This document shows, piece after piece, positions 17,485 through 30,769 of a DNA stretch of 64,000 nucleotides (its first letter is position 1; every line of letters begins with the position of its first letter). The notes below the pieces were generated by a model. That model was given only the letters and a program-made list of their open reading frames with translations, was not told the origin of the DNA and ran no database searches. The stretch is from positions 186,001-250,000 of the forward strand of contig NZ_ARYL01000001.1 of assembly GCF_000685295.1 (NCBI RefSeq). Reading direction: 5' to 3'. The position numbers were made by a program, and so were the translations under genes. This DNA is from Hyphomonas oceanitis SCH89 (GTDB lineage: Bacteria > Pseudomonadota > Alphaproteobacteria > Caulobacterales > Hyphomonadaceae).

Positions 17485-18393
17485 ATGAAGCGCGTAGCAG
17501 TCATTTACGGGGGCTGGTCTTCCGAACGCGAAGTCTCGCTATCATCAGGCAAACAGATGGCAGAGGCTGCGCGCGGTGCAGGATATGATGTCGTCGAGAT
17601 TGATGCCGGGCGCGATCTGGCTGCACAACTTAGCGAAGCGAAACCCGATGTCGTGCTGAACGGCCTGCATGGCCCCTGGGGCGAGGATGGTTGCGTACAG
17701 GGCCTGCTCGAAGTGATGGGCCTGCCCTATTCTCATTCCGGCGTGCTCGCTTCGGCCCTGGCCATGGACAAGCTGAAATCCAAGGCCGTTTACCGGGATG
17801 CCGGCCTGCCAATCGCCGCTGACAAGCGCGTTACCCGCGCGGAAGCCGCCGCAAGCCACCCGCTAAAGCCCCCGTATGTCGTCAAACCGGTCGCGGAAGG
17901 GTCCAGCTTTGGTGTGCTGATCGTGCGCGAAGGGGCCAATAGCCCGCCGCAGGAATTGCTCGGCTCCGGCTGGCACTATGGCGACAATCTGATGGCCGAA
18001 GAATTCATCCCCGGCCGCGAACTGACAGTCGGCGTTTTGGGCGACCGGGCCCTCGCTGTTACCGAGATCACGACCTTAAGGGACTATTACGATTTTGATG
18101 CGAAATATCAGGCTGGAGGATCGCAGCATGTGATCCCGGCAAACCTGCCTGCTCACGTGACCGAAGCCGCGATGGACGCAGCTCTCAGGGCACATCAGGC
18201 GCTCGGCTGCCGGGGCGCGACGCGATCCGATTTTCGCTATGACGACAAGAGAGACCGCCTCGTGATCCTGGAAACAAATACACAGCCCGGCATGACGCCC
18301 ACCTCGCTTGTCCCCGAACAGGCCGCTTTCGTAGGCATGTCCTTCGAAGCGCTTGTCGCATGGATGATCGAGGATGCTTCATGCCAAAGGTAA
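17485..18393 (+). CDS. ddl: D-alanine--D-alanine ligase
   Basis: 302 residues, ATP-grasp enzyme that makes the D-Ala-D-Ala dipeptide of peptidoglycan. Motifs: [19 protein letters not shown] (glycine-rich ligand loop), [20 protein letters not shown] with [26 protein letters not shown] (ATP loop), [13 protein letters not shown], and the metal-binding [23 protein letters not shown] 17485 is preferred over an upstream in-frame codon because AAGGACAGG precedes it and the Rossmann strand starts there. First gene of ddl-ftsQ-ftsA; overlaps ftsQ. Confidence 0.95.
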   Translation: MKRVAVIYGGWSSEREVSLSSGKQMAEAARGAGYDVVEIDAGRDLAAQLSEAKPDVVLNGLHGPWGEDGCVQGLLEVMGLPYSHSGVLASALAMDKLKSKAVYRDAGLPIAADKRVTRAEAAASHPLKPPYVVKPVAEGSSFGVLIVREGANSPPQELLGSGWHYGDNLMAEEFIPGRELTVGVLGDRALAVTEITTLRDYYDFDAKYQAGGSQHVIPANLPAHVTEAAMDAALRAHQALGCRGATRSDFRYDDKRDRLVILETNTQPGMTPTSLVPEQAAFVGMSFEALVAWMIEDASCQR

Positions 18394-19250
18394 ACCGGAA
18401 CCAGTCTGTCCCCTCCCGTTCGCGCCGCCGCCCCGCCACCATCGTAGATGAGTCGACGGGCGAAGAGATCCGCGTCTCGTCCATCCTGTTCGGGCTGGTC
18501 ATGCTGATCGCCATCATTGTGGCAACGGCTGCCTGGATGGGCGGATCGCTGTCGCAGATCGAAACGCGTTTTGGCGGCTTCATGGATGACACGGCCCGTA
18601 TGGCGGGCGTGTCGGTCAATGATGTCTCCGTGCTCGGTCTTGAGCAGAACCCGGCACTGGCCGACGATGTGCGCGCCGCCGCCATGATCGAACCCGGCGA
18701 GAACATGTTCCGCGCCGACCCGAAACTGATCCGCCACCGCGTCGAGGGCACCCGCAAGGTGCTCAACGTGCGTGTCCACCGCCTGTGGCCCGGCCAAATC
18801 GTGATCATCGCAGATGCGGCAGAGCCGGTTGCCCTCTGGCACGATGGCAAGGAATGGACTGTTGTCGACGGCCTCGGCCGCATCCTGCCGGACGCCAATG
18901 CCGATGACCACAAGACCCTCGTGCGCCTGGCCGGCCGCGGCGCGCCGCTTGCCGCGCCTGCGCTCGTCAAAGCCCTTAAGGAGGCGCCAGACGTCGCCGC
19001 CCGGCTCGCCATCGCCACGCGCGTTGCTGATCGCCGCTGGGATGTGCGCCTCGTGAATGGCGCCACGGTTCGCCTGCCGGAAGACACCGGCATGGAAAGC
19101 GCCCTCGCCCGCCTGACAAAATTGCAAACGCGCACTGCCCTGTTGCAGCGCCCGGTCACCATGATCGACCTGCGCAACAAGGGCCGCGTCTACCTGTCAC
19201 CCGCGCTTGAAGGCGGCGCAATCAAAGTTGCAGAGGCAGCCCGTTCCTGA
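18381..19250 (+). CDS. ftsQ: Cell division protein FtsQ
   Basis: 289 residues. Bitopic divisome protein: basic cytoplasmic N-terminus (SRSRRRP), one transmembrane helix ([20 protein letters not shown]), a POTRA domain ([19 protein letters not shown] ... [14 protein letters not shown]) and the FtsQ beta domain (DGLGRILP ... YLSPALEGG). It links the cytoplasmic ring to FtsL/FtsB and septal synthases. ATG 18381 has CGAGGA 9 bases upstream; ATG 18360 is possible. Overlaps ddl at its start and ftsA at its end (TGATG), so translation is probably coupled. Confidence 0.93.
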   Translation: MPKVNRNQSVPSRSRRRPATIVDESTGEEIRVSSILFGLVMLIAIIVATAAWMGGSLSQIETRFGGFMDDTARMAGVSVNDVSVLGLEQNPALADDVRAAAMIEPGENMFRADPKLIRHRVEGTRKVLNVRVHRLWPGQIVIIADAAEPVALWHDGKEWTVVDGLGRILPDANADDHKTLVRLAGRGAPLAAPALVKALKEAPDVAARLAIATRVADRRWDVRLVNGATVRLPEDTGMESALARLTKLQTRTALLQRPVTMIDLRNKGRVYLSPALEGGAIKVAEAARS

Positions 19251-20542
19251 TGGCAAATGTACAGTCCAGACGCACCGCCATGAATGGCTCCCGCAGTGGC
19301 ACAGTGGCTGCGCTGGACATTGGCTGCTCCAAGATCACCTGCCTGATCGGCCGCAATGATGGCAGCGGCCCGCGCCGTTTCCAGATTCTCGGCGGCGGCC
19401 GCCAGCAATCGCGCGGCTTCAATGGCGGGGCCATCACCGACATGGAAGGCCTTGAGCGCTCCATTCGCCTCGCCGTGGAAGATGCCGAGCGTGAAGCCGG
19501 CGAGCAGATCAGCGAAGTCATCCTCGGCATTACCGGCCCGAAACTCGCCTGCACACTGGTAACGGCCGCTATCGAGATTGGCGGACGTTCGATCACGCAC
19601 AAGGAAATTAAGCGCCTGCAAGCGCTGGCCCTTTCCAAAGCGCCCTCCAAGGGCGTCGATGTTCTGGCCGCATGGCCTGTCGCCTATCGCGTCGATCAGC
19701 AGGAAGGTGTGCGCCAGCCCGCGGGCATGTATGCCGAACAGCTCGGTATTCTGCTGTCTGTTGTCACGGCCCCTCGCCCCATCATCAAGAACCTCGTCGA
19801 ATGCGTCGGCCGCGCCCATCTCGGCGTCTCGGCCCTCGTGCCCTCTTCCATCGCGAGCGGCGCCGGCACGCTGATTGATGACGAGATTGAGAACGGCGCC
19901 ATCTGCATCGACATGGGCGCAGGTGTTACGGCCGTATCGGTCTATCTCAACGGCTCGCCAGCATGGCTTGGCCTGGTGCCCACAGGCGGGACACATGTCA
20001 CCAGCGACATCGCGCAGGGTATCGGCACGACATTTGCGGCCGCCGAGCGGCTCAAGTCCGTCTACGGCACAGCCAATCTGGAAGGCCCCGGCCTTGCTGA
20101 ACGCATCGAAGCCCCACGCCTTGGTGATGATGGCCGCCTGCAGGGCATGCGCATGGAAAAAGGCGCCATTGCCGAAATCATCGCGCCACGTATCGAAGAG
20201 ACATTCGAGCTCGTACAGAAAACGCTGGATGCCAGTGGTGTGCGCTCGGTCCTTCCCCGCCGCATCGTTCTGACCGGTGGCGCGAGCCAGCTATCGGGCG
20301 TGCGCGACGTGGCTTCCCGTATCCTCAACGCACCTGTTCGGCTCGGCCGCCCGACAATTGCCGAATTTCTTGGCGAAACACTGGGAACGCCTGCTTTTTC
20401 CACAGCCTCGGGTCTGCTACTGTATTCGGAGTTGGGATTCGTGGACGCAGCTGGGGCAGGCGTCGCAGTGAAGGATTATGGGACCGAAACAGGCAGCGGA
20501 GCAGTGAACAAGGCATTCCATTGGCTCAGAGAAAATTTCTGA
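19250..20542 (+). CDS. ftsA: Cell division protein FtsA
   Basis: 430 residues. Actin-like ATPase that tethers FtsZ to the membrane. Phosphate 1 motif VAALDIGCSKITCLIG near residue 20, phosphate 2 ICIDMGAGVTAVSVY, adenosine motif RIVLTGGASQLSGV, and the 1C subdomain (ITDMEGLERSIRLAVEDAER). The C-terminal segment VNKAFHWLRENF is the amphipathic membrane-targeting helix. Start codon overlaps the ftsQ stop. Confidence 0.95.
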   Translation: MANVQSRRTAMNGSRSGTVAALDIGCSKITCLIGRNDGSGPRRFQILGGGRQQSRGFNGGAITDMEGLERSIRLAVEDAEREAGEQISEVILGITGPKLACTLVTAAIEIGGRSITHKEIKRLQALALSKAPSKGVDVLAAWPVAYRVDQQEGVRQPAGMYAEQLGILLSVVTAPRPIIKNLVECVGRAHLGVSALVPSSIASGAGTLIDDEIENGAICIDMGAGVTAVSVYLNGSPAWLGLVPTGGTHVTSDIAQGIGTTFAAAERLKSVYGTANLEGPGLAERIEAPRLGDDGRLQGMRMEKGAIAEIIAPRIEETFELVQKTLDASGVRSVLPRRIVLTGGASQLSGVRDVASRILNAPVRLGRPTIAEFLGETLGTPAFSTASGLLLYSELGFVDAAGAGVAVKDYGTETGSGAVNKAFHWLRENF

Positions 20543-20558
20543 CACCATTTGCCCTCAC

Positions 20559-20573
20559 TTAACTGTCTTTTAG
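20559..20573 (+). promoter_or_regulatory. CtrA-like binding site upstream of ftsZ
   Basis: TTAA (20559-20562), seven bases, TTAG (20570-20573): one mismatch to the CtrA consensus TTAA-N7-TTAA. It lies 58 bases upstream of the ftsZ start. In Caulobacter CtrA directly represses ftsZ, so the position is meaningful. A 7-bp inverted repeat (CCCTCAC 20552-20558 / GTGAGGG 20576-20582) flanks it. Confidence 0.5.
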
Positions 20574-20631
20574 CCGTGAGGGGCCAAGGTGCTCTTCATA
20601 CCGGTTCCGGAATGTTGATTGAGGTACGCGA

Positions 20632-22065
20632 ATGACACATGAACTCACGCCCAGGATTCTCGTCTTCGGTGTTGGCGGCGCAGGCGGAAACGCTGTCGAC
20701 AACATGATCGAGGCCAACCTGCAAGGCGTCGAATTCATCGTCGCCAACACAGACTCTCAGGCGCTCAACCGCTCCAAGACAGAGCAGCGCATCCAGCTTG
20801 GCCCTGAAACGACGTCGGGCCTTGGCGCAGGTGCGCGGCCTGAAATCGGCGCGAAAGCGGCCGAAGAGTCGATCGCCGAGATAAAGGAATACCTGACAGA
20901 CGCCCATATGGTGTTCATCGCTGCCGGCATGGGCGGCGGCACGGGCACGGGCGCAGCCCCTGTCATCGCCCGCACGGCGCAGGAAATGGGCATCCTCACG
21001 GTTGCCGTCGTCACCAAGCCATTCGGCTTTGAAGGCGCCCGCCGTATGGCTCTTGCAGATCAGGGCCTGATCGACATTCGCAAGCATGTCGACACGATGA
21101 TCGTGGTGCCAAACCAGAACCTCTTCCGCATCGCCAATGACCGCACGACCTTTGCCGAAGCCTTCCGCATGGCCGACGACGTGCTCTATTCCGGCGTTCG
21201 CGGCATCACGGACCTGATGGTCATGCCCGGCCTCATCAACCTCGACTTTGCCGATGTCGGCTCGATCATGCGCGGCATGGGCACAGCCATGATGGGCATG
21301 GGCGAAGCTGAAGGCGAAGGCCGCGCCCTTGAGGCCGCCCGTTCCGCCATCGACAACCCGCTGCTCGACGAAGTCAGCCTCAAAGGCGCCAAGGGTGTTC
21401 TGATCAACATCACCGGCGGCTATGACATGACGCTGTTCGAACTGGACGAAGCGGCCAACGAGATCCGTCGCGAGATCGACCCGAACGCCAATATCATTCT
21501 CGGCTCGGCCTTTGACCCGGAACTCGAAGGCAAGATCCGCGTGTCAGTGGTTGCCGCTGGTATTGAATCCGCCGACGAAATCAAAGCTGAACCGCAGCCT
21601 GTTCGTGAAACTGTTCGCCAGCCAATCGCCGCGCCGATTGCAGAAGAAGTCGAAGCCAAGTCTGAAAGCGCCGCAGAGGGTGAAGAGCGTCCCGTGGTGA
21701 TCACTGGCCATACGTCGCCGATGCGTTCGGAAGAGAGCGACCCACGGTCCGACTTCAAGGGCCAGCCCCTGCCAGCGGACCATTATGAGGGCGCCGAGGG
21801 CGAGGATGAAGTGACCGCAGACGCCGTTTTCGGATCGCGCAAGGAAGCCCCTGCCCCGGACAAGGCACGTCCTGAACAGGGTGCGTCAGGCTTCTCCCAC
21901 CTGTTCGGCTGGCGCCGCAATCCGCAGGGCGAGAATGACGACGCGCCTGAAGCGCACGTTCCAGCCCAGATCATCTCTTCGCCGGACGACCACCCTGAAG
22001 CTGCACCGTTCGATGATGCAGACCTCGAAATCCCGGCCTTCCTGCGCCGCTCGGCGAACCACTGA
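20632..22065 (+). CDS. ftsZ: Cell division protein FtsZ
   Basis: 477 residues. Tubulin-like GTPase forming the Z ring. N-terminal [15 protein letters not shown], the GTP-binding [15 protein letters not shown] near residue 105, and the T7 loop region NLDFADV. Residues 320-460 are a long, acidic, probably disordered linker typical of alphaproteobacteria, ending in the conserved FtsA-binding peptide [10 protein letters not shown]. Preceded by GAGG and by its own gap with a CtrA-like site, so it can be transcribed independently of ftsA. A strong terminator follows. Confidence 0.97.
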   Translation: MTHELTPRILVFGVGGAGGNAVDNMIEANLQGVEFIVANTDSQALNRSKTEQRIQLGPETTSGLGAGARPEIGAKAAEESIAEIKEYLTDAHMVFIAAGMGGGTGTGAAPVIARTAQEMGILTVAVVTKPFGFEGARRMALADQGLIDIRKHVDTMIVVPNQNLFRIANDRTTFAEAFRMADDVLYSGVRGITDLMVMPGLINLDFADVGSIMRGMGTAMMGMGEAEGEGRALEAARSAIDNPLLDEVSLKGAKGVLINITGGYDMTLFELDEAANEIRREIDPNANIILGSAFDPELEGKIRVSVVAAGIESADEIKAEPQPVRETVRQPIAAPIAEEVEAKSESAAEGEERPVVITGHTSPMRSEESDPRSDFKGQPLPADHYEGAEGEDEVTADAVFGSRKEAPAPDKARPEQGASGFSHLFGWRRNPQGENDDAPEAHVPAQIISSPDDHPEAAPFDDADLEIPAFLRRSANH

Positions 22066-22126
22066 TCCGGCCATAAAATACAGGGTCTGGCCAGCCAGAT
22101 TGTTTCAAAATAAATACAACAAATAC

Positions 22127-22157
22127 AGGGCCGTGATGCAGATCACGGCCCTTTTTG
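22127..22157 (+). terminator. Rho-independent terminator after ftsZ
   Basis: AGGGCCGTGAT / ATCACGGCCCT, 11-bp perfect stem with loop GCAG, followed by T5. Separates the division operon from lpxC. Confidence 0.9.
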
Positions 22158-22246
22158 TAACACGCCGAAACAAGGCGTGTTTTGTACTTGTGGCCCAGCC
22201 CCTCCAGATTGCAGGCTGAAGTGACGAGTCGATAAGGTTAAGTAGC

Positions 22247-23158
22247 ATGCAGATGCAGCAGACAATTGAACGCCCGGCGGTTTGTGCCGGGATCGGCGTT
22301 CACAGCGGCGAAAAGGCCCGGCTTGTCCTGAAGCCTGCTCCTGTTGGCACCGGCGTCGTGTTTCGCCGGACAGACCTTGATGCCAGCGACATCACCATCC
22401 ACGCTCATGCTGACGCCGTGTCTGACACGCGCCTTGGCACGACGATGACAAATGAGGCGGGAGTCTCCGTTGCAGTGGTTGAACACCTCATGGCCGCGCT
22501 CGCTGGTATGGGTATCGACAATTTGATCATCGATATTGATGGGCCCGAAGTGCCGATCATGGACGGCTCATCGGCTGTTTTCTGCGAGTTGCTGCTTCAG
22601 GCCGGCCTGAAGAAACAGTCTGCCCCGCGTCGCCGCATCCGCATTCTTGAGACTGTCGAGATTATCGATGGCCCGAAACGCGCAACGCTGTCACCCTCCG
22701 ATGATTCCGTGCTGACGCTTCGCGCCCGTATCGAATACGACGATTCCGTCATCGGCATTCAGCAGATGGCGCTGCGTCTGGCGCCGGGCATGTTCGCTCG
22801 CGACCTTGCCTTCGCCCGCACTTACGGTTTCGCGCGTGACGTGGAAATGCTGCGCGCCAATGGCTTGGCCCGCGGCGGTTCGCTCGATAATGCGGTCGTC
22901 CTTGAAGACGGCGCCGTGATGAATCCTGAAGGCTTGCGCGCCGAAGATGAATTCGTGCGCCACAAGATGCTGGATGCCGTCGGCGACCTGATGCTGGCCG
23001 GCGCCCCGATTGCTGGCAGCTATGACGCTGTCCAGCCCGGTCACGCGCTCAATAATGCGCTTGTGCGCAAGCTTTTGGCCACGCCGTCCGCCTGGTGCTG
23101 GGAAACGGACGCCGATATCGAGGCAGAAATGCCCGTGCGCGCCCGCGTTTCGGTATAA
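22247..23158 (+). CDS. lpxC: UDP-3-O-acyl-N-acetylglucosamine deacetylase
   Basis: 303 residues. Zinc deacetylase, committed step of lipid A synthesis. Motifs: GIGVHSGEKARLVLKPAP near the N-terminus, zinc-binding VVEHLMAALAGMGIDN (His near residue 80), the IMDGSSAVFCELL segment, and EFVRHKMLDAVGDLMLAGAPI with the second zinc His and Asp. ATG 22247 is used; ATG 22253 two codons on is possible. Own promoter region after the ftsZ terminator. Confidence 0.96.
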   Translation: MQMQQTIERPAVCAGIGVHSGEKARLVLKPAPVGTGVVFRRTDLDASDITIHAHADAVSDTRLGTTMTNEAGVSVAVVEHLMAALAGMGIDNLIIDIDGPEVPIMDGSSAVFCELLLQAGLKKQSAPRRRIRILETVEIIDGPKRATLSPSDDSVLTLRARIEYDDSVIGIQQMALRLAPGMFARDLAFARTYGFARDVEMLRANGLARGGSLDNAVVLEDGAVMNPEGLRAEDEFVRHKMLDAVGDLMLAGAPIAGSYDAVQPGHALNNALVRKLLATPSAWCWETDADIEAEMPVRARVSV

Positions 23159-23285
23159 GGTAGCCCCGTCTGCCGAAGCTTCATTGCGACCACTTAACAC
23201 GCCGCATGACAATGATCCTTGGAAATCCGGTACAGATCAGGCTAATCAAGCTGAAGACATTCACAGCTGAAAGTTCCCGACCGGC

Positions 23286-24119
23286 ATGTCCCTTCTGAAA
23301 CTCCGCCCAAGCCTTCTGATCCTGGCCACTGTAGTCGCCATTTCAGGCTGCCAGTCCGGTAGCAAGCGCAAGCAGGAACTCGCCTATGTCGAGCGTCCGG
23401 TTGAACAGCTATACAACGCCGCTGCCGTCCAGCTGGACAAGCGCAATTATCCTCGCGCCATTCTGCTGTTCAATGAAGTCGAGCGCCAGCACCCCTATTC
23501 TGAGTGGGCGCGCAAATCCATGGTCATGACGGCCTATGCCAACTACCAGGCGCGCGACTATGACGAGGCCATATCGTCGGCCCAGTCCTATCTCAGTCTG
23601 CACCCGGGCGGGTCTGAGGCAGATTACGCCTATTACCTCATCGCCTGTTCCTATTTCGACCAGATCGTCGATATCGGCCGCGACCAGCGCACGACCGAAC
23701 TGGCATTGGCCGCCCTTCAGGACGTGACACGCCGGTATCCTGACAGTTCCTATGCGCGCGATGCCAGCATCAAGATCGACATGGTCAACGACCAGCTCGC
23801 GGGCAAGGAAATGGAGATTGGCCGCTGGTACCTGCGCTCGAACCAGACCCTTGCTGCAGTGAACCGGTTCAAGACCGTGGTGACGACCTATGACACCACG
23901 TCCCACACGCCCGAGGCCCTTCACCGCCTTGTAGAATCCTACCTGACACTGGGCCTGCGCGATCAGGCACTCGCAGCGGGCGCCACGCTCGGTTACAACT
24001 ATCCGACCAGCGTCTGGTACAAGATGAGCTACAGCCTGCTGACCAAGGAAGGCCTTGATCCTGAGGCCGTCGCGCCGAAACGCACCCTGATACAGAAAAT
24101 CCTTCCGGGCGGAAAATAG
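23286..24119 (+). CDS. bamD: Outer membrane assembly lipoprotein BamD
   Basis: 277 residues. Lipoprotein signal ending in lipobox ISGC (Cys near residue 22), then TPR-like repeats (YNAAAVQLDKRNYPRAILLF, VERQHPYSEWARKSMVMTAY, AISSAQSYLSLHPGG). This is the essential BamD/ComL subunit of the BAM complex that inserts outer-membrane barrels, fitting the neighbouring lpxC. The C-terminus is converged on by ligA with three bases between the stops. Confidence 0.93.
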   Translation: MSLLKLRPSLLILATVVAISGCQSGSKRKQELAYVERPVEQLYNAAAVQLDKRNYPRAILLFNEVERQHPYSEWARKSMVMTAYANYQARDYDEAISSAQSYLSLHPGGSEADYAYYLIACSYFDQIVDIGRDQRTTELALAALQDVTRRYPDSSYARDASIKIDMVNDQLAGKEMEIGRWYLRSNQTLAAVNRFKTVVTTYDTTSHTPEALHRLVESYLTLGLRDQALAAGATLGYNYPTSVWYKMSYSLLTKEGLDPEAVAPKRTLIQKILPGGK

Positions 24120-24122
24120 GCC

Positions 24123-27925
<3,803 letters not shown>

Positions 27926-27929
27926 GCCT

Positions 27930-27948
27930 GTTCCAATACCATTGGAAC
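27930..27948. repeat. Inverted repeat in the recN leader
   Basis: GTTCCAAT - ACC - ATTGGAAC is a perfect 8-bp dyad starting 5 bases before the recN start codon and overlapping one half of the LexA box. Role unknown; it could hide the ribosome-binding region when transcribed. Confidence 0.4.
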
Positions 27949-27959
27949 AAAGCAAGAAC
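27945..27959 (-). promoter_or_regulatory. LexA (SOS) box upstream of recN
   Basis: On the minus strand the sequence reads GTTC-N7-GTTC, exactly the direct repeat recognised by alphaproteobacterial LexA. It sits 20-34 bases before the recN ATG, where it would overlap the promoter. Confidence 0.8.
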
Positions 27960-27982
27960 AATACGCTTTTTCGTTAACGCGA

Positions 27983-29794
27983 TCAGATCACTGCGCAGGC
28001 CTGTTCAAGCCACGCCTTCACATCGCCCTCAAGCCGGCCCGACAGGATCTCCTGCACCCGCGCGTGATAGGCGTTGACCCAGTCCCGCTCGGCTTCCGAG
28101 AGCATATCGACCACGATCAGGTCTCGCGCCAGCGGCGCCCATGTCAGGCATTCGAAGCCCATCATGTCGATCTCTCCGCCCGGAATGGGGGCTGGCGGCG
28201 TGATGTATTGCAGGTTTTCGATACGGATGCCGTATTGGCCTTCGCGGTAATAGCCGGGCTCGTTCGACACGATCATGCCGGGTGCGAGCGGCACGGCGTT
28301 CCATGGCTTTGCGATGCGGTGCGGCCCTTCGTGGACGCCGAGATACACGCCGACGCCATGGCCGGTGCCATGCTGGTAATCCAGCCCGGCCTGCCAGAGC
28401 GCGTGGCGCGCGAGCACATCAAGGTGCGTGCCGGTGGTGCCTTTCGGGAAGCGCACGGCGGCGAGCGCGATATGGCCTTTGAGCACGAGTGTGTAGTGCT
28501 TGCGCATGTCATCGCTCGCCTTACCGATGGCCACGGTGCGCGTGACGTCCGTCGTGCCGTCGAGATACTGGCCGCCGGAATCCACGAGGAAGAGGGAATT
28601 CTTTTCCAGAACCAGATTCGACGCGGTCGAGACGCGGTAGTGCGGGAGCGCGCCGTGCGGGCCTGCGCCTGAGATGGTCGGAAAGGAGAGGTCGTTCAGG
28701 CCGGAATATTCCTCGCGGAAGGCTTCCAGCTTCATGGCGGCTTCGATCTCGGTGACCTTGCCGCTCTGGGCTTCGGTATCGAGCCAGTGGAGGAACTTGG
28801 TCAGGGCGACGCCGTCGCGATTGTGCGCCGCAGTCGTGCCGGCAATTTCTGCCGCGTTCTTGCAGGCCTTTGGCAGGGCGACCGGATCGCGCTGCTTGAG
28901 CACTTTGGCACCTGCGGCTTCCAGCGTGTCGAAGAACCAGGCCGAGGCAACGTCCGGGTCGACACTGACGGTCTTGCCCTTCAGGTCTTGCAGGCCCGCT
29001 TCGAGTTCAGACAGCGGGCGCAGCGTGACGCCATTGCCAAGATGGGTGCGCAGGGCGTCGCTGACCTTCACTTCGTCGAGGAACAGCTCGGCTGATCCGT
29101 CGGCGCGCACGATGGCGCGGCCAAGCGGCAGCGGCGTGCAGCTGACATCGCCGCCGCGAATATTGAACGCCCAAGCCACTGATGCAGGGGACGTGATCAC
29201 CGTCGCGTCGGCCTTGTCGGCCTTCAATGCCTTGCCGAGGCTCACGCGCTTTTCGGCATGCTCCACGCCCGCATAAGCGACATCATGGGGCACGACTGGC
29301 GCGGTTGGCTGCTCCGGGCGGCCTTCCCAGGCGCGGTCGATCGGGTTTTCGGCGACCGCGACAAGATTGGCGCCTGCGGAAGTTGCAGCGGCTTTGAGCT
29401 GAGCCACCTCGTTCGGGCTGATGAGGCGTGGATCATAACCGATTGTCTTGCCTGCCATGTCCTGCTGGGCGAGCCAGCCAAAGGCGCCGGGCTCGGGAAT
29501 GCCCTGGACCTCGAACAGGTTCGGGTCGGTCTGGTCGGCGGCCTGAAGCGTGTAGCGGCCATCAGCGAACAGGATGGCGCGATCGGTGAAGACGAATGCG
29601 TTGCCGAACGAGCCGGTAAAGCCGCTGACCCATGCGAGGCGCTCATTCGCGTCCGGCAGGTATTCGTTCTGGTATTCATCATCGTGCGGCACATAGAGGC
29701 CGTCGAGATTCATTGCGGAAAGCGCCTTGCGAAGGAGCGGCAAGTGGGTGCGACCGTCTTGCGGCCCGCCCTTGATATCAAATGTCTGTCTCAT
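27983..29794 (-). CDS. M24B aminopeptidase P family protein (Xaa-Pro aminopeptidase)
   Basis: 603 residues, the long three-domain form. Two creatinase-like N-terminal domains precede an M24 'pita-bread' catalytic domain with all five metal ligands in view: LVDSGGQYLDGTTDVTRT (two Asp), GTGHGVGVYLGVHEGP (His), VSNEPGYYREGQYG (Glu) and IRIENLQYI (Glu), plus the extra C-terminal domain of this subtype. Removes N-terminal residues before proline. No signal peptide, so cytoplasmic. It sits alone between recN and prmA. Confidence 0.9.
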   Translation of the reverse strand: MRQTFDIKGGPQDGRTHLPLLRKALSAMNLDGLYVPHDDEYQNEYLPDANERLAWVSGFTGSFGNAFVFTDRAILFADGRYTLQAADQTDPNLFEVQGIPEPGAFGWLAQQDMAGKTIGYDPRLISPNEVAQLKAAATSAGANLVAVAENPIDRAWEGRPEQPTAPVVPHDVAYAGVEHAEKRVSLGKALKADKADATVITSPASVAWAFNIRGGDVSCTPLPLGRAIVRADGSAELFLDEVKVSDALRTHLGNGVTLRPLSELEAGLQDLKGKTVSVDPDVASAWFFDTLEAAGAKVLKQRDPVALPKACKNAAEIAGTTAAHNRDGVALTKFLHWLDTEAQSGKVTEIEAAMKLEAFREEYSGLNDLSFPTISGAGPHGALPHYRVSTASNLVLEKNSLFLVDSGGQYLDGTTDVTRTVAIGKASDDMRKHYTLVLKGHIALAAVRFPKGTTGTHLDVLARHALWQAGLDYQHGTGHGVGVYLGVHEGPHRIAKPWNAVPLAPGMIVSNEPGYYREGQYGIRIENLQYITPPAPIPGGEIDMMGFECLTWAPLARDLIVVDMLSEAERDWVNAYHARVQEILSGRLEGDVKAWLEQACAVI

Positions 29795-29855
29795 GGCTGC
29801 AGTCTTACCGCCGCGCTGGCCCCTTGGAAAGCCGCTGGCAGCTCACAGAGCCATG

Positions 29856-30713
29856 TCAGCCCGGCTTGCGGAAGACCAGCGTGGACCAGCCATCCCGCTT
29901 GATGCGGTGCTGAAAGTTGAGGCCGCGCGCGGCAAAAGCACTGCGCACAGGGCCTGCCTGATGGTGCAGCAGGCCTGACAGGATGATCGTGCCGCCGGGC
30001 GCCGTGAGCGGCGCTATGGTCGGCGCAAGGCCGATCAGCGGCTTCATCAGGATATTCGCGAAGACCGTGTCATACGGCCCGCCCTGCCGGATACGCGGTG
30101 TATTGGCGCCGGTAATGTGCAGGGCCGTGAAGCCGGACACATGGTTCTTCTCGGCGTTCTCGTTGGCAACGCGCACGCTGTCAAAATCGATATCAGTGCC
30201 GATGGCAGAATGGGCACCGCCCTTCATGGCTGCGATGGCGAGTACGCCCGAGCCCGTGCCGAGATCCAGCACCTTGCCGATGGCGCGGTTACGGCGCACT
30301 TCGTCCAGCGCCAGAAGGCAGCCTAGCGTTGTGCCGTGGTGTCCGGTGCCGAAGGCGGGGCCGGCTTCGATCAGGACAGCGATCTTGCCGGGCGATGTGC
30401 GCGCCAGGGCATGGCTTCCCGCAACAATGAACGGGCCCGCTTCAACCGGCGGCAGGCCTTCGAGTGACAGCGTGACCCAGTCGCGGTCCTGCAGCTCTTC
30501 AATGCGCGCGATCAGTTCAGGCGAGGCTTCGGTAATGATCTCGACGCATTCCTCGGCCTCTTCCAGCGTCTCGCAAAAGGCATCGAGGCGCCAGGCGAGC
30601 CGGCCATCTTCCTTGGCATCCACGGCACCTGCAGGCGACGGATCGGCCCAGGCGAGCGCGTCCCATGCAGTTTCGATTGGCGCGCGGGCGCCTTTAGCGG
30701 TTATCTGGTACAT
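29856..30713 (-). CDS. prmA: Ribosomal protein L11 methyltransferase
   Basis: 285 residues. SAM-dependent methyltransferase for L11. The AdoMet motif I reads VLDLGTGSGVLAIAAMKGG, preceded by FGTGHHGTTLGCLLALDE and followed by NILMKPLIGLAP (NxxxxP-type motif IV region). ATG 30713 (MYQITAKG) is chosen; the 50 residues upstream in frame look non-coding and would run into the divergent cyclophilin gene. Confidence 0.9.
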   Translation of the reverse strand: MYQITAKGARAPIETAWDALAWADPSPAGAVDAKEDGRLAWRLDAFCETLEEAEECVEIITEASPELIARIEELQDRDWVTLSLEGLPPVEAGPFIVAGSHALARTSPGKIAVLIEAGPAFGTGHHGTTLGCLLALDEVRRNRAIGKVLDLGTGSGVLAIAAMKGGAHSAIGTDIDFDSVRVANENAEKNHVSGFTALHITGANTPRIRQGGPYDTVFANILMKPLIGLAPTIAPLTAPGGTIILSGLLHHQAGPVRSAFAARGLNFQHRIKRDGWSTLVFRKPG

Positions 30714-30769
30714 GGCGCAGGCGCTTAGCAGCCAAGCGGCAACTGCGCCAGAGGTCTGATTGAAAGGGG

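Noticed and set aside
20552-20582. CCCTCAC/GTGAGGG dyad around the CtrA-like site as a separate operator
   Set aside because: Long 17-base loop and no family match; kept only as a note under the CtrA-like site.
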